A stretch of 64,000 bases of DNA from Limnobacter thiooxidans (lineage in GTDB: Bacteria; Pseudomonadota; Gammaproteobacteria; Burkholderiales; Burkholderiaceae_B). Numbering within the stretch: position 1 is the stretch's first letter; each line of letters begins with the position of its first letter. The notes beneath the pieces are model-generated. The model was not told the origin of the DNA. It saw nothing but the letters and a program-made list of their open reading frames with translations, and did not search any database. The position numbers were made by a program, and so were the translations under genes. The DNA is taken from the NCBI RefSeq assembly GCF_036323495.1, contig NZ_AP028947.1, positions 3,162,001-3,226,000 on the forward strand. Direction: 5' to 3'. Positions 19,895 to 30,005 of this stretch are shown in pieces.

Positions 19895-21331
19895 TCAGCT
19901 CAGCTTGGCTTTCAGAATCTCATTCACCTGCGCCGGGTTGGCCTTGCCACGCGCAGCGCGCATGATTTGCCCCACCAGGAAGTTAAAGGAGGCTTCCTTG
20001 CCCGCTTTGTATTCCGCAACAGGACCTGGGTGAGCTGCCAAGACATCGTCGATCATCTTTTCAACAGCGCCAGAATCGGAAATCTGCTCCAGCCCTTCAC
20101 CCTTGACGCACGCATCCACGTCGCTGTACTTGCCCTCCCACAGGGCAGCAAAAACAACTTTCGCGGTTTTGTTGTTCAAAGTGCCATCGACCACGCGCTT
20201 CACCAGAGCAGCCATCAGTTCAGGGGCAATCGGCGACTCGGCGGGGGTTTTGTCGTCGCGGTTCAAGCTGGCAGAGAACTCGCCCAACAACCAGTTGGCC
20301 AAAGGTTTTGCTTTGTCGGCACCCGCCACCGCAAGAGCTGACTCAAAGTAGTCGGTCATGGCGCGGCTGGCCGTCAGGGTGACAGCATCGTATTCGCTCA
20401 AGCCCAAATCGCCGGTGTAACGCGCCTGCTTCTGCCCCGGCAATTCAGGCATTTCTGAGCGCACCTGCTCAACCCATTCTGGAGAAATCATGAGTGGTGG
20501 TAAATCTGGGTCTGGAAAGTAGCGGTAGTCTTCCGAATCTTCCTTGCTGCGCATGGATCGGGTTTCATTGCGATCCGGGTCGTAAAGGCGTGTTTCTTGT
20601 TTGATTACGCCGCCATCTTCGATGATTTCGATTTGGCGCTGTGCCTCATACAAAATGGCCGCCTGCAAGAACTTGAAGCTGTTCAGATTCTTGATTTCGC
20701 AACGCGTACCCAATTTGCTTTCACCCTTTGGGCGAACGGACACGTTGGCATCACAGCGGAAACTGCCTTCCTGCATGTTGCCATCACAAATGCCCAGCCA
20801 GGTCACCAAAGTGTGCAGTGTTTTTGCATAGGCCACGGCCTCTTCGGCCGAGCGCATATCAGGCTCAGTCACAATTTCCAGCAAGGGCGTGCCTGCGCGG
20901 TTCAAATCAATTCCTGATTGCCCGGCGAAGTCTTCATGCAGGCTTTTGCCGGCATCTTCTTCCAAGTGCGCGCGCACAAGGCGCACTGTTTTCATTTGGT
21001 CGCCCAGCAAGAAGCTGACGGTGCCGCCCTGCACCACTGGAATTTCAAACTGGCTGATCTGGTAGCCCTTGGGCAAATCAGGGTAAAAATAGTTTTTTCG
21101 GGCAAACACCGAATGCTCTGCCACCTTGGCACCCACCGCCAAACCAAACTGGATGGCGCGCTGCACTGCTGCCTTGTTCATCACCGGCAGCACGCCTGGC
21201 AAGGCCAAGTCAACTGCGCAGGCTTGCGCATTGGGCTCGGCGCCAAAAGCCGTACTGGCGCCGGAGAAAATTTTTGATTCCGTGGTTAGCTGGGTGTGGG
21301 TTTCAAGACCCACCACAATTTCCCATTGCAT
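19895..21331 (-). CDS. gatB: Aspartyl/glutamyl-tRNA amidotransferase subunit B
   Basis: GatB is the tRNA-binding kinase subunit that, with GatA and GatC, converts Glu-tRNA(Gln) or Asp-tRNA(Asn) to the amide form. The 478-residue product starts [20 protein letters not shown], has the [12 protein letters not shown] and [13 protein letters not shown] signatures of the family, and a C-terminal YqeY-like tRNA-binding domain ([18 protein letters not shown]). It follows gatA by 15 bases in the order gatC-gatA-gatB. Confidence 0.96.
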   Translation of the reverse strand: MQWEIVVGLETHTQLTTESKIFSGASTAFGAEPNAQACAVDLALPGVLPVMNKAAVQRAIQFGLAVGAKVAEHSVFARKNYFYPDLPKGYQISQFEIPVVQGGTVSFLLGDQMKTVRLVRAHLEEDAGKSLHEDFAGQSGIDLNRAGTPLLEIVTEPDMRSAEEAVAYAKTLHTLVTWLGICDGNMQEGSFRCDANVSVRPKGESKLGTRCEIKNLNSFKFLQAAILYEAQRQIEIIEDGGVIKQETRLYDPDRNETRSMRSKEDSEDYRYFPDPDLPPLMISPEWVEQVRSEMPELPGQKQARYTGDLGLSEYDAVTLTASRAMTDYFESALAVAGADKAKPLANWLLGEFSASLNRDDKTPAESPIAPELMAALVKRVVDGTLNNKTAKVVFAALWEGKYSDVDACVKGEGLEQISDSGAVEKMIDDVLAAHPGPVAEYKAGKEASFNFLVGQIMRAARGKANPAQVNEILKAKLS

Positions 21332-21346
21332 GGCGTGATCCTTTAA

Positions 21347-22843
21347 TTAAAACGGTGTGCGAAGGTGCCAATCGGTGGCGGCCTGATAGTGATCAGCCAA
21401 AGCCAGCAACTCACCTTCCTTGAAATAGTTGCCAATCAACTGCATGCCCACCGGGCGGCCTTTGTCGCCAAAGCCCACGGGCACGCTCATGCCAGGCAAT
21501 CCGGCTAGGCTGGTACTGAGGGTGTAAATATCGGCCAAATACATTTGAACCGGGTCGGCAGACTTTTCACCCAGATTCCAGGCCACAGTGGGGCTGACCG
21601 GACCAGCAATGAAGTCGCACTGCTGAAAAGCCGCTTGGAAATCCTGCGCAATCAGGCGGCGAATTTTCTGGGCCTGCAAATAATAGGCGTCGTAGTAGCC
21701 ATGTGACAGCACATAAGCGCCCACCATGATGCGGCGCTGCACCTCCAGACCAAAGCCTTCGGTGCGTGAGTTCTCGTACATGGACTTCAAATCGGTGTAT
21801 TCGGCTGCGCGGTGGCCATAACGCACGCCATCAAAGCGTGACAGGTTTGAACTGGCTTCCGCAGGCGCAATCACATAATAAGCAGGAATCGACAATTCCG
21901 TACGGGGTAGGCTAATGTGAACCAGCGTGGCGCCCATGGCTTCAAGCTGTTTCAGTGCATCATCAATTGGTGCTCGCACGTCGGCGGCCAAGCCTTCTCC
22001 GAAGAACTCGGCGGGCAAGCCCACACGAATGCCAGCCAATGGCTTTGCCCCATCGCCACCGCGCAGGGGTTTGCCAAATCCGGCGGTGAAGTCTTCGCGC
22101 ATGCCTTGGGAAACCGCTGGGCGCTGCACGCTGGTGCTGTCCTTCACATCAAAACCGACCATGGTATTCAATACCAGCGCGCAATCGCGCGCGCTGTGGG
22201 CCATGGGGCCAGCCTGGTCCAGGCTGCTGGCGTAGGCAATCATGCCGTAGCGGCTGCAACTGCCATAAGTGGGTTTGATGCCGGTGATACCGCACAGTGA
22301 AGCGGGCTGGCGAATCGAGCCGCCCGTGTCTGTACCCGTGGTGAACGGCACCACGCCTGCAGCCACCGCCACAGCAGACCCACCTGATGAACCACCGGGA
22401 ACAGCCTGCGTGTCCCATGGGTTCAAGCAGGGGCCATAAGCGCTTTTCTCATTAGAAGACCCCATGGCGAACTCGTCGCAGTTGAGTTTGCCAATACTGA
22501 CCGACCCCGCTGCATTCAAACGCGACACCACTTCAGCATCAAACGGGCTTTTGTAGCCAGCCAACATTTTTGAACCAGCCGTACTGGTCCAGCCCTGCGT
22601 CACAAAAATATCCTTGTGTGCTGTTGGAATGCCCAACAAAGCGCCGCGTTCACCAGCGGCCAGCCGTGCGTCGGCTACCTTGGCCTGTTCCAGGGTGAGG
22701 TCATCGCGAATGTCCACGAATGCGTTCAAACTGGACTGCTGGCCTGCTGAGCGCAATGCTTCTTGCGCCAACTCGGTGGCACTGGTTTTTTTCTCATCCA
22801 GCAGCGTTCGCAGCCGGGAAATACTTTGAAGTTCTGAAGACAT
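21347..22843 (-). CDS. gatA: Glutamyl-tRNA(Gln) amidotransferase subunit A
   Basis: GatA is the amidase subunit that frees ammonia from glutamine for transamidation. The 498-residue product has the amidase signature: catalytic Lys in [10 protein letters not shown], the Ser-rich [14 protein letters not shown], and [14 protein letters not shown] with the nucleophilic Ser. The ATG at 22843 gives the usual N-terminus ([15 protein letters not shown]). A GTG four codons upstream is less likely. gatC precedes it with a 70-base gap, and gatB follows. Confidence 0.95.
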   Translation of the reverse strand: MSSELQSISRLRTLLDEKKTSATELAQEALRSAGQQSSLNAFVDIRDDLTLEQAKVADARLAAGERGALLGIPTAHKDIFVTQGWTSTAGSKMLAGYKSPFDAEVVSRLNAAGSVSIGKLNCDEFAMGSSNEKSAYGPCLNPWDTQAVPGGSSGGSAVAVAAGVVPFTTGTDTGGSIRQPASLCGITGIKPTYGSCSRYGMIAYASSLDQAGPMAHSARDCALVLNTMVGFDVKDSTSVQRPAVSQGMREDFTAGFGKPLRGGDGAKPLAGIRVGLPAEFFGEGLAADVRAPIDDALKQLEAMGATLVHISLPRTELSIPAYYVIAPAEASSNLSRFDGVRYGHRAAEYTDLKSMYENSRTEGFGLEVQRRIMVGAYVLSHGYYDAYYLQAQKIRRLIAQDFQAAFQQCDFIAGPVSPTVAWNLGEKSADPVQMYLADIYTLSTSLAGLPGMSVPVGFGDKGRPVGMQLIGNYFKEGELLALADHYQAATDWHLRTPF

Positions 22844-22913
22844 GCTTAAAACCACATTCCAATGTCAGATTGGTAATAAAAAAGGGGGCAACTTTGCAAT
22901 GAACGTTCGGGAT

Positions 22914-23213
22914 TTAATCAATGACCTTGGGCACAAGGAACAAGCCCTTCTCCGCGGCCGGCGCATTGGCCATGTTGGCTACCCGGTTGTCTGCTTCAGA
23001 CACGGCGTCTTCGCGCAGGCGCAAGGCGATAGGCTGAATCAATGAAATTGGATGCGCGAGGGGCTCGACACCATCGGTGTTTTCGCTGCTCAAGCGATCG
23101 GCCAGTTGCATAATGTTGTTCAATTGTTGCTCGAGGGCCTGGGCTTGTTCAGGAGCCAGCTTCAGACGCGACAAAGCCGCAATTTTTCCAATTTGCCCGG
23201 AATCCAGGGACAT
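22914..23213 (-). CDS. gatC: Glutamyl-tRNA(Gln) amidotransferase subunit C
   Basis: GatC is the small subunit that wraps around and stabilises GatA. The 99-residue product starts MSLDSGQIGKIAALSRLKL and has the conserved LNNIMQLADRLSSENTDGVEPLAHP region and the C-terminal LREDAVSE. The ATG at 23213 has GGAG about 9 bases upstream. A longer frame beginning at 23264 adds a basic, non-conserved leader and was not used. It is the first gene of gatCAB and diverges from mreB across 233 bases. Confidence 0.93.
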   Translation of the reverse strand: MSLDSGQIGKIAALSRLKLAPEQAQALEQQLNNIMQLADRLSSENTDGVEPLAHPISLIQPIALRLREDAVSEADNRVANMANAPAAEKGLFLVPKVID

Positions 23214-23437
23214 AAATTTTCTCCGCCGACAAGCAGGCCTGAACATCAACTCTAATCGATGCAAATGCCGCTTGGTGAAAGTCTGTGTTGATCAAAGTCG
23301 TCTTATTTTATAGGTTATCATCGGTGGTTACGCCACTTGACAAGTGAAGTCCCATAATTAGTGGCGTGCCGTACAACTTCTAGACAACTTTGAGCTTCGC
23401 GGGCTTGGCAGCTCTCCAACTACACGATACAGGTTAG

Positions 23438-24490
<1,053 letters not shown>

Positions 24491-24556
24491 GCAGAAACGC
24501 AACCGGTTCTAACTTTGGCTTCTCACGCAGCCTGGCGTTAAACCAGAGACAAGCCT

Positions 24557-25573
24557 ATGGAGTACTCACCACCACCGTTGTTCAAACAAGGGCCATCCGC
24601 ACGTGTGCGGCTGGCCTTCTTTGTTGCGCTTTCAGTCGGCCTGCTGTTTCTTGATGCCCGCTTTGGCGCTATGGAAGTGGTACGCAAGGTGGTGGGCACA
24701 GTGCTGTACCCGGTGCAGCGACTTGCAAGCTTTCCCCTGGAAATAGGGGAAGCAGGGCTGGAGTATGTGACTACACTGGGCTCACTAAAAACCGAGAATG
24801 AAGCCTTGCAGCTGGAAAAGCTTCAGGACAAACAACGACTTCACGAACTGCAAACGCTGAAAGTGGAGAACGAGAAACTGCGCAAGCTGATGAATGTGGG
24901 CAATACCCTGCAGGTCAAGCGCGCCATCCTCAGCGAAGTAGTCAGTGATGCGCGCGATCCGTTTTCCAGAAAAATCATCATCGGCAAGGGCTCCATTCAA
25001 GGCATTCGCGAAGGCATGCCCGTGATTGACGAACTTGGCCTGATGGGCCAGGTCACCCGGACATTTCCCAGCCGGGCGGAGGTCAGCCTGATCACCGACA
25101 AAGAGCAGATTATTCCGGTTGAAAGCCTGCGAAACGGCCTTCGTAGCGTGGCCTACGGCGGACTGGACGGTGGGCTGCTGGAATTGCGCTTTATGGCTGC
25201 CAATGCAGAAATTGAAAACAACGATCTGCTGGTCACTTCCGGCCTGGACGGGGTTTATCCACGGGGAATACCGGTCGCGCGCGTGATGCGCGTAGAGCGG
25301 AATTCCAGATACGCATTCGCCAGCATTTTTTGCGAACCGATCGCCGGCGTTGAACAGCATCGTTTCGTACTTGTTTTGGATACAGCACGGGAAACGCTGA
25401 CGCCTGAGGAAGCTGCACCTGCTTCGATTGAAGGACCTCCTGCACCAACGACAGCCCCCCAAGCAACCCCAACAACAACGCCAGCAGCATCGTTAGCGCC
25501 ATCTTCAGTGCCATTGGCTGCACCCGCAGGTTCAGCGACGCCCGCAGTGCAAGGGGGAAGTAATGGCAATTAA
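24557..25573 (+). CDS. mreC: Rod shape-determining protein MreC
   Basis: MreC is a periplasmic scaffold that links MreB to the PBP2-RodA synthase. The 338-residue product has one N-terminal membrane segment (LAFFVALSVGLLFLDARFG) and a coiled coil (about residues 70-115, Leu/Glu/Lys-rich). The beta domain includes DPFSRKIIIGKGSIQGI and VTSGLDGVYPRGIPVARV. The last 50 or so residues are a Pro/Ala/Thr-rich tail of low complexity. Its end overlaps mreD by 11 bases. Confidence 0.95.
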   Translation: MEYSPPPLFKQGPSARVRLAFFVALSVGLLFLDARFGAMEVVRKVVGTVLYPVQRLASFPLEIGEAGLEYVTTLGSLKTENEALQLEKLQDKQRLHELQTLKVENEKLRKLMNVGNTLQVKRAILSEVVSDARDPFSRKIIIGKGSIQGIREGMPVIDELGLMGQVTRTFPSRAEVSLITDKEQIIPVESLRNGLRSVAYGGLDGGLLELRFMAANAEIENNDLLVTSGLDGVYPRGIPVARVMRVERNSRYAFASIFCEPIAGVEQHRFVLVLDTARETLTPEEAAPASIEGPPAPTTAPQATPTTTPAASLAPSSVPLAAPAGSATPAVQGGSNGN

Positions 25574-26087
25574 CCCATTTGGGAATTCAGAGATTCTTAG
25601 GCCAGTGAACCCGTGGTTCATCCTGATTTCCTTGTCAGCTGCGCTGTTGTTCAAACTTCTTCCCCTGGATCGAAGCTGGATCACACCCGACCTGCTGGCC
25701 TTGGTGCTGGTGTTCTGGAATATCAGGCAACCCCGACGAATCGGGATTGGTGTGGCCTGGTGCTTCGGCGCAGCGGTGGATGTGCACACCGCCAGTGTGT
25801 TTGGTGAGCATGCACTGGCCTACACTTTGCTGTCCTATTTTGCGATCACAATCCACCGCCGGGTCATGTGGTTTTCACCCGTGATGCAGGCTGCTCATAT
25901 TTTCCCCCTGCTTCTTGCGGCACAGGCTATTACCGTCGCAATTCGGGTCATGTTCGGAGGAATATTCCCCGGCCCCTGGATGTTTGCAGAAAGTGCGCTC
26001 ACCGCCGCACTGTGGCCGCTTACCCAGTTTTTGTTGCTGGCACCTCAAAAGTTGCCTCAACACCGTGATAACGACCGCCCGATATGA
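25563..26087 (+). CDS. mreD: Rod shape-determining protein MreD
   Basis: MreD is a small inner-membrane protein of the elongasome. The 174-residue product has about five hydrophobic segments and the family phrases RPVNPWFILISLSAALL and PDLLALVLVFWNIRQPRRIG. It overlaps mreC at its start by 11 bases and mrdA at its end by 4 (ATGA). This supports coupled translation of the shape operon. Confidence 0.93.
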   Translation: MAINPFGNSEILRPVNPWFILISLSAALLFKLLPLDRSWITPDLLALVLVFWNIRQPRRIGIGVAWCFGAAVDVHTASVFGEHALAYTLLSYFAITIHRRVMWFSPVMQAAHIFPLLLAAQAITVAIRVMFGGIFPGPWMFAESALTAALWPLTQFLLLAPQKLPQHRDNDRPI

Positions 26088-27994
26088 CCGAGTTTACTCA
26101 CCCGGAACAGGCGATCAAACAGTTCAAATTCAGACTGTTCATTGCAGGCGTGTTCGTTGTGGCCTTGTTTGGTGTTCTGGTAGCACGGCTACTTTGGCTA
26201 CAGGTCGTCAGCTACGAGAAATACCAGTCCAAGGCGGAAGACAACCGGGTTACGATTGTGCCGCTGGTTCCCAACCGCGGTTTGATACTGGACCGCAACG
26301 GGGTCGTGCTGGCGAACAATTACTCGGCATACACGCTTGAAATCACACCATCAAAAATTGACAAGCTTGACGAAATGATTGACCAACTGGGCAAGATTGT
26401 CGAAATTTCTGCCCTGGATCGCCGCCGCTTCAAAAAACTGCGTGCAGAATCCAAACGATTCGAATCCATCCCGATTCGAACCCGCCTGACCGACGAGGAA
26501 GTGGCACGGTTCGCCGTACAAAGTTTTCGTTTTCCCGGGGTCGAGATCAAAGCACGTCTGTTCAGACAATACCCACATGGCCCACATGCAGCCCACTTGC
26601 TGGGTTACATCGGTCGCATTTCTGCCAAAGACCAGGACCGAATCGAAGAACTGGACCAGACCAACAATTACCGAGGCACGGCCTACATTGGCAAAGACGG
26701 CCTTGAAAAGCGTTATGAAACGGAACTGCACGGTCGAACGGGATTTGAAGAGGTGGAAACCTCGGCAGGAGGCCGGGCGGTTCGTGTACTGTCCAGATCG
26801 CCGGCTGTACCCGGCAACAATCTGATGCTGTCAATCGACATTCGCCTTCAGAATGCTGCTGAGAAGGCGCTCGAAGGAAAGCGCGGCGCATTGGTGGCCA
26901 TCGACCCACGCAACGGCGACATCCTCGCCATGGTCAGCGCGCCCAGCTTCGACCCCAATCTGTTTGTTGAGGGTATTGACTCCGAGAACTGGAAAGCCTT
27001 GAATGAAAGCATCGACAGGCCCTTGTTGAACCGCCCGTTGGCAGGCACCTACCCCCCGGGATCCACTTTCAAACCCTTCATGGCATTGGCAGCACTGGAA
27101 GGCGGTTTTCGTACAGCTTCTTATGGACTGAGAGACCCCGGCTATTATGATTTTGGTGGGCGTCGATTCATGGACGACAAAATTGGCGGGCATGGCGTAG
27201 TGGACATGTACAAATCAATTGCCGAGTCATGCAACACCTATTACTACATGCTGGGCAGCGACATGGGAATAGATGTGATTGCCGAGTTCATGGGTCGCTT
27301 TGGCTTTGGGTCGCGCACAGGAATTGACCTGGATGGTGAACGAACAGGTGTTTTGCCCTCTAGGGAATGGAAGACCAAGGCTTTCAAAAGACCGGAAGCG
27401 CAGCGATGGTATTCCGGAGAAACCGTCTCCGTAGCGATTGGCCAAGGTTACAACAACTACACCCCACTTCAATTGGCCCATGCCACCGCTGTATTGGCCA
27501 GCGGCGGCATGAATGCTACACCCAGGCTGGTTCGGGCTTATCAGAACCCGGTCAGCGGCCAGGTCACTGAAAAACCGCTGGAAGCATTCAAGCAACTCCA
27601 ATTGCAGGAAAGGCACGTAAATTCAGTGAAGCTGGGCATGCGGGGGGCGGTACTGGAAGGAACCGCACGTGGTGTGTTCAAGGACGTGACCTATGAAGTG
27701 GCCGGCAAAACGGGTACAGCACAGGTCTTCGGTTTGAAAAAAGGCGAGACCTACAAGGACCGCGCAGCCTCCGCTGAGCGACTCCGTGACCATGGGTGGT
27801 TCATTGCCTTCTCCCCCATGGAACAACCCGAAATTGCATTCGCAGCCATCGTGGAAAACGCAGGTTTTGGCAGCCAGTCTGCAGCCCCTGCCATCAAACA
27901 GGTTCTCGACGTGTTCTGGGCCTTGAAGGCGGAAAACGCACCGCCCTCAGCCTTGCCGGACCCGACCCCTCTTGAAGAGGAGACACCTCAATGA
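26084..27994 (+). CDS. mrdA: Penicillin-binding protein 2 (elongation transpeptidase)
   Basis: PBP2 cross-links peptidoglycan during side-wall growth with the RodA glycosyltransferase. The 636-residue product has one N-terminal membrane segment (FIAGVFVVALFGVLVARLLWL) and a pedestal domain with LVPNRGLILDRNG. The transpeptidase domain carries SxxK in PPGSTFKPFMAL, SxN in AESCNTYYY and KTG in VAGKTGTAQVFG. The Pro/Glu-rich tail is short. It overlaps mreD and rodA by 4 bases each. Confidence 0.96.
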   Translation: MTEFTHPEQAIKQFKFRLFIAGVFVVALFGVLVARLLWLQVVSYEKYQSKAEDNRVTIVPLVPNRGLILDRNGVVLANNYSAYTLEITPSKIDKLDEMIDQLGKIVEISALDRRRFKKLRAESKRFESIPIRTRLTDEEVARFAVQSFRFPGVEIKARLFRQYPHGPHAAHLLGYIGRISAKDQDRIEELDQTNNYRGTAYIGKDGLEKRYETELHGRTGFEEVETSAGGRAVRVLSRSPAVPGNNLMLSIDIRLQNAAEKALEGKRGALVAIDPRNGDILAMVSAPSFDPNLFVEGIDSENWKALNESIDRPLLNRPLAGTYPPGSTFKPFMALAALEGGFRTASYGLRDPGYYDFGGRRFMDDKIGGHGVVDMYKSIAESCNTYYYMLGSDMGIDVIAEFMGRFGFGSRTGIDLDGERTGVLPSREWKTKAFKRPEAQRWYSGETVSVAIGQGYNNYTPLQLAHATAVLASGGMNATPRLVRAYQNPVSGQVTEKPLEAFKQLQLQERHVNSVKLGMRGAVLEGTARGVFKDVTYEVAGKTGTAQVFGLKKGETYKDRAASAERLRDHGWFIAFSPMEQPEIAFAAIVENAGFGSQSAAPAIKQVLDVFWALKAENAPPSALPDPTPLEEETPQ

Positions 27995-29115
27995 ACAGGT
28001 CCCGCCCTATTCAGCGCGAGCGCATTTGGCCTCGAGTCAAACCTTTCCTAACGGTTTTTGACCCGGTCTTGGGTTCAATCCTGCTGGCATTGGTGGTGTT
28101 TGCCTTGATCACCCAATACAGCGCGGCATTCGATTTTGAAGGGCGCTTTCTCGACCACTCCCGCAATTTGTTGATCGCCTTTGGGGTCATGTGGGTCACC
28201 GCCAACCTGAAGCCTCAATTTTTGATGCGCATCGCCGTACCTCTGTATGTCACAGGCGTCTTGTTATTGATTGCTGTGGAACTGTTTGGCGACATATCCA
28301 AAGGGGCGCAGCGTTGGCTTAACCTGGGGTTCATCAGGATCCAGCCTTCTGAAATCATGAAAATTTCCATGCCACTCATGCTGGCGTGGTTTTTTCAGCA
28401 AAGAGAAAACGTATCGGGTTGGCGAGAATTCGCAGTGGCTTCGATCATTCTGGCAATTCCCGGCATCCTGATTCTCAAGCAACCCGACTTGGGCACAGCG
28501 CTGCTGGTTTTAGGGTCCGGGTTTTTCGTGATTTTCTTTGCCGGGCTTTCCTGGAAAATTCTGGCCTGGCTAACAGCGCTGTTTCTGGCCAGCCTGCCTG
28601 TGTTCTGGACACTGATGCACGATTACCAGCGGCAGCGTGTTCTTACCCTTCTAGATCCCACACAAGACCCGCTGGGCAAAGGCTTTCACATTATTCAATC
28701 CACTGTGGCAGTGGGTTCAGGTGGGTTCTCAGGCAAGGGGTTTTTGCAGGGCACTCAAACCCATCTTGAATTCATTCCGGAACGCACCACCGACTTTATC
28801 TTTGCTGTGCTCGCCGAGGAATTTGGTCTGTTGGGTTGCCTGGTCTTGTTGACGCTTTACACCTGCCTGATTGTGCGCGGCCTGGTGATTGCCGGCAATG
28901 CACCCACCCTGTTTTCAAGGTTGATGGCTGGGGCCATGGCGCTGATCTTTTTCACCTACGCATTTGTGAATATTGGCATGGTCAGTGGCATTTTGCCTGT
29001 GGTGGGCGTCCCCCTGCCCCTGATGAGCTATGGCGGTACCGCGATGGTGACACTGGGCATGGGTGCCGGTATCTTGATGAGCATTCAAAACACCAAAAAA
29101 CTGGTGCAAACTTAA
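27991..29115 (+). CDS. rodA: RodA peptidoglycan glycosyltransferase (SEDS)
   Basis: RodA polymerises lipid II into glycan strands in partnership with PBP2. The 374-residue protein has about ten membrane segments and the SEDS-family motifs: GDISKGAQRWLNLGFIRIQPSE, LKQPDLGTALLVL, ERTTDFIFAVLAEEFGLLG and the C-terminal GVPLPLMSYGGTAM. The catalytic Asp of the family lies in the loop after the GGFSGKGFLQGTQ segment. It is the last gene of the shape operon, and the Nudix gene follows after 27 bases. Confidence 0.96.
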   Translation: MNRSRPIQRERIWPRVKPFLTVFDPVLGSILLALVVFALITQYSAAFDFEGRFLDHSRNLLIAFGVMWVTANLKPQFLMRIAVPLYVTGVLLLIAVELFGDISKGAQRWLNLGFIRIQPSEIMKISMPLMLAWFFQQRENVSGWREFAVASIILAIPGILILKQPDLGTALLVLGSGFFVIFFAGLSWKILAWLTALFLASLPVFWTLMHDYQRQRVLTLLDPTQDPLGKGFHIIQSTVAVGSGGFSGKGFLQGTQTHLEFIPERTTDFIFAVLAEEFGLLGCLVLLTLYTCLIVRGLVIAGNAPTLFSRLMAGAMALIFFTYAFVNIGMVSGILPVVGVPLPLMSYGGTAMVTLGMGAGILMSIQNTKKLVQT

Positions 29116-29142
29116 GCACACCCGACTCAAGGCCCCTGCCCC

Positions 29143-30003
29143 ATGGAAACAGCCAGCCGAGCCTGGATGGACAAAACCCTCAGCACTGCGTTTTTGCCCT
29201 TTGTGCAGCGCTGGCGCGATGAGGACAGCGAACCTGCAAGCCGGTTTTTAAAATGGATCGTCAATGGCGAACATTTTGGGCACCTGGACAAAGCGCATTT
29301 GCCAATCATTCTGCCCGCATTTAAGGATGCCGGCCTGCCACTTGAGCACACCGCGCTCGGCCTGGAATTGGTGACAGATGCAAACCAGCAGACGTTAAGT
29401 GCCGCCCTGATTTCAATTGCACAACGGCTACGCGCATTTGGTCTGGTGCCCGGCTGGCGGAATGAAGAGCAGTTGGTATTGAATCAAGGCGGGGAGCTCA
29501 TTGCGCAAGCTGAAAGGGCTTTGTTCAAAACTTTGGGACTTAGAAGCCGGGCAATACACGTGCATGTTGAGAACCAGCATGGCCAGATTTGGACCGGCGT
29601 TCGTGCACACACCAAACACGAAAATCCCGGCATGCTCGACAACGTGGCTGCCGGTGGTATTGCCAGTACGGAAAGCGTTGAGCAAACGCTTTGGCGAGAA
29701 CTTGACGAAGAGGCAGGGCTGAATCCAGACAGTTTCTCCTGGATTAAACCGCTGCCTCCCGGTGAACTGGTGTTAAGTCGCCCCTTGCTGTATGGTGGCT
29801 GGCATCACGAAAACGTGGTTCTTTTTCATGGCCAGTTGAAACCGGGACACCGGCCTTGCAACCGGGATGGCGAAGTGGAAGCATTCCAGTTGATGAGCCC
29901 CAAGGCTTGCATTCATGCCATCAATACGCACCAATTTACACCGGATGCCGCCCTGTGCTGCGCATTGGCCTTGAGCACGGTCAAACAAAATCAGAAGGAT
30001 TAA
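29143..30003 (+). CDS. Nudix hydrolase with N-terminal DUF4743 domain
   Basis: This 286-residue protein has a complete Nudix box (GGIASTE, then REL-DEEAGL with spacing GX5EX7REUXEEXGU) after an N-terminal DUF4743-type domain of about 120 residues. Relatives include plant and fungal thiamine-diphosphate or oxidised-nucleotide hydrolases, such as yeast YJR142W-like proteins. The bacterial substrate is not certain. No signal peptide is present. It lies 27 bases after rodA and 2 bases before the ABC-F gene. Confidence 0.87.
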   Translation: METASRAWMDKTLSTAFLPFVQRWRDEDSEPASRFLKWIVNGEHFGHLDKAHLPIILPAFKDAGLPLEHTALGLELVTDANQQTLSAALISIAQRLRAFGLVPGWRNEEQLVLNQGGELIAQAERALFKTLGLRSRAIHVHVENQHGQIWTGVRAHTKHENPGMLDNVAAGGIASTESVEQTLWRELDEEAGLNPDSFSWIKPLPPGELVLSRPLLYGGWHHENVVLFHGQLKPGHRPCNRDGEVEAFQLMSPKACIHAINTHQFTPDAALCCALALSTVKQNQKD

Positions 30004-30005
30004 AC

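Noticed and set aside
23337..23358. TTGACA followed by CATAAT upstream of mreB as a sigma-70 promoter
   Set aside because: The spacer is only 10 bases, too short for a functional promoter. TTGACA is part of a CACTT-GAC-AAGTG dyad instead.
29856..30005. 50-residue N-terminal extension of the ABC-F gene
   Set aside because: It overlaps the end of the Nudix gene in another frame. The ATG at 30006 gives the standard ABC-F N-terminus.
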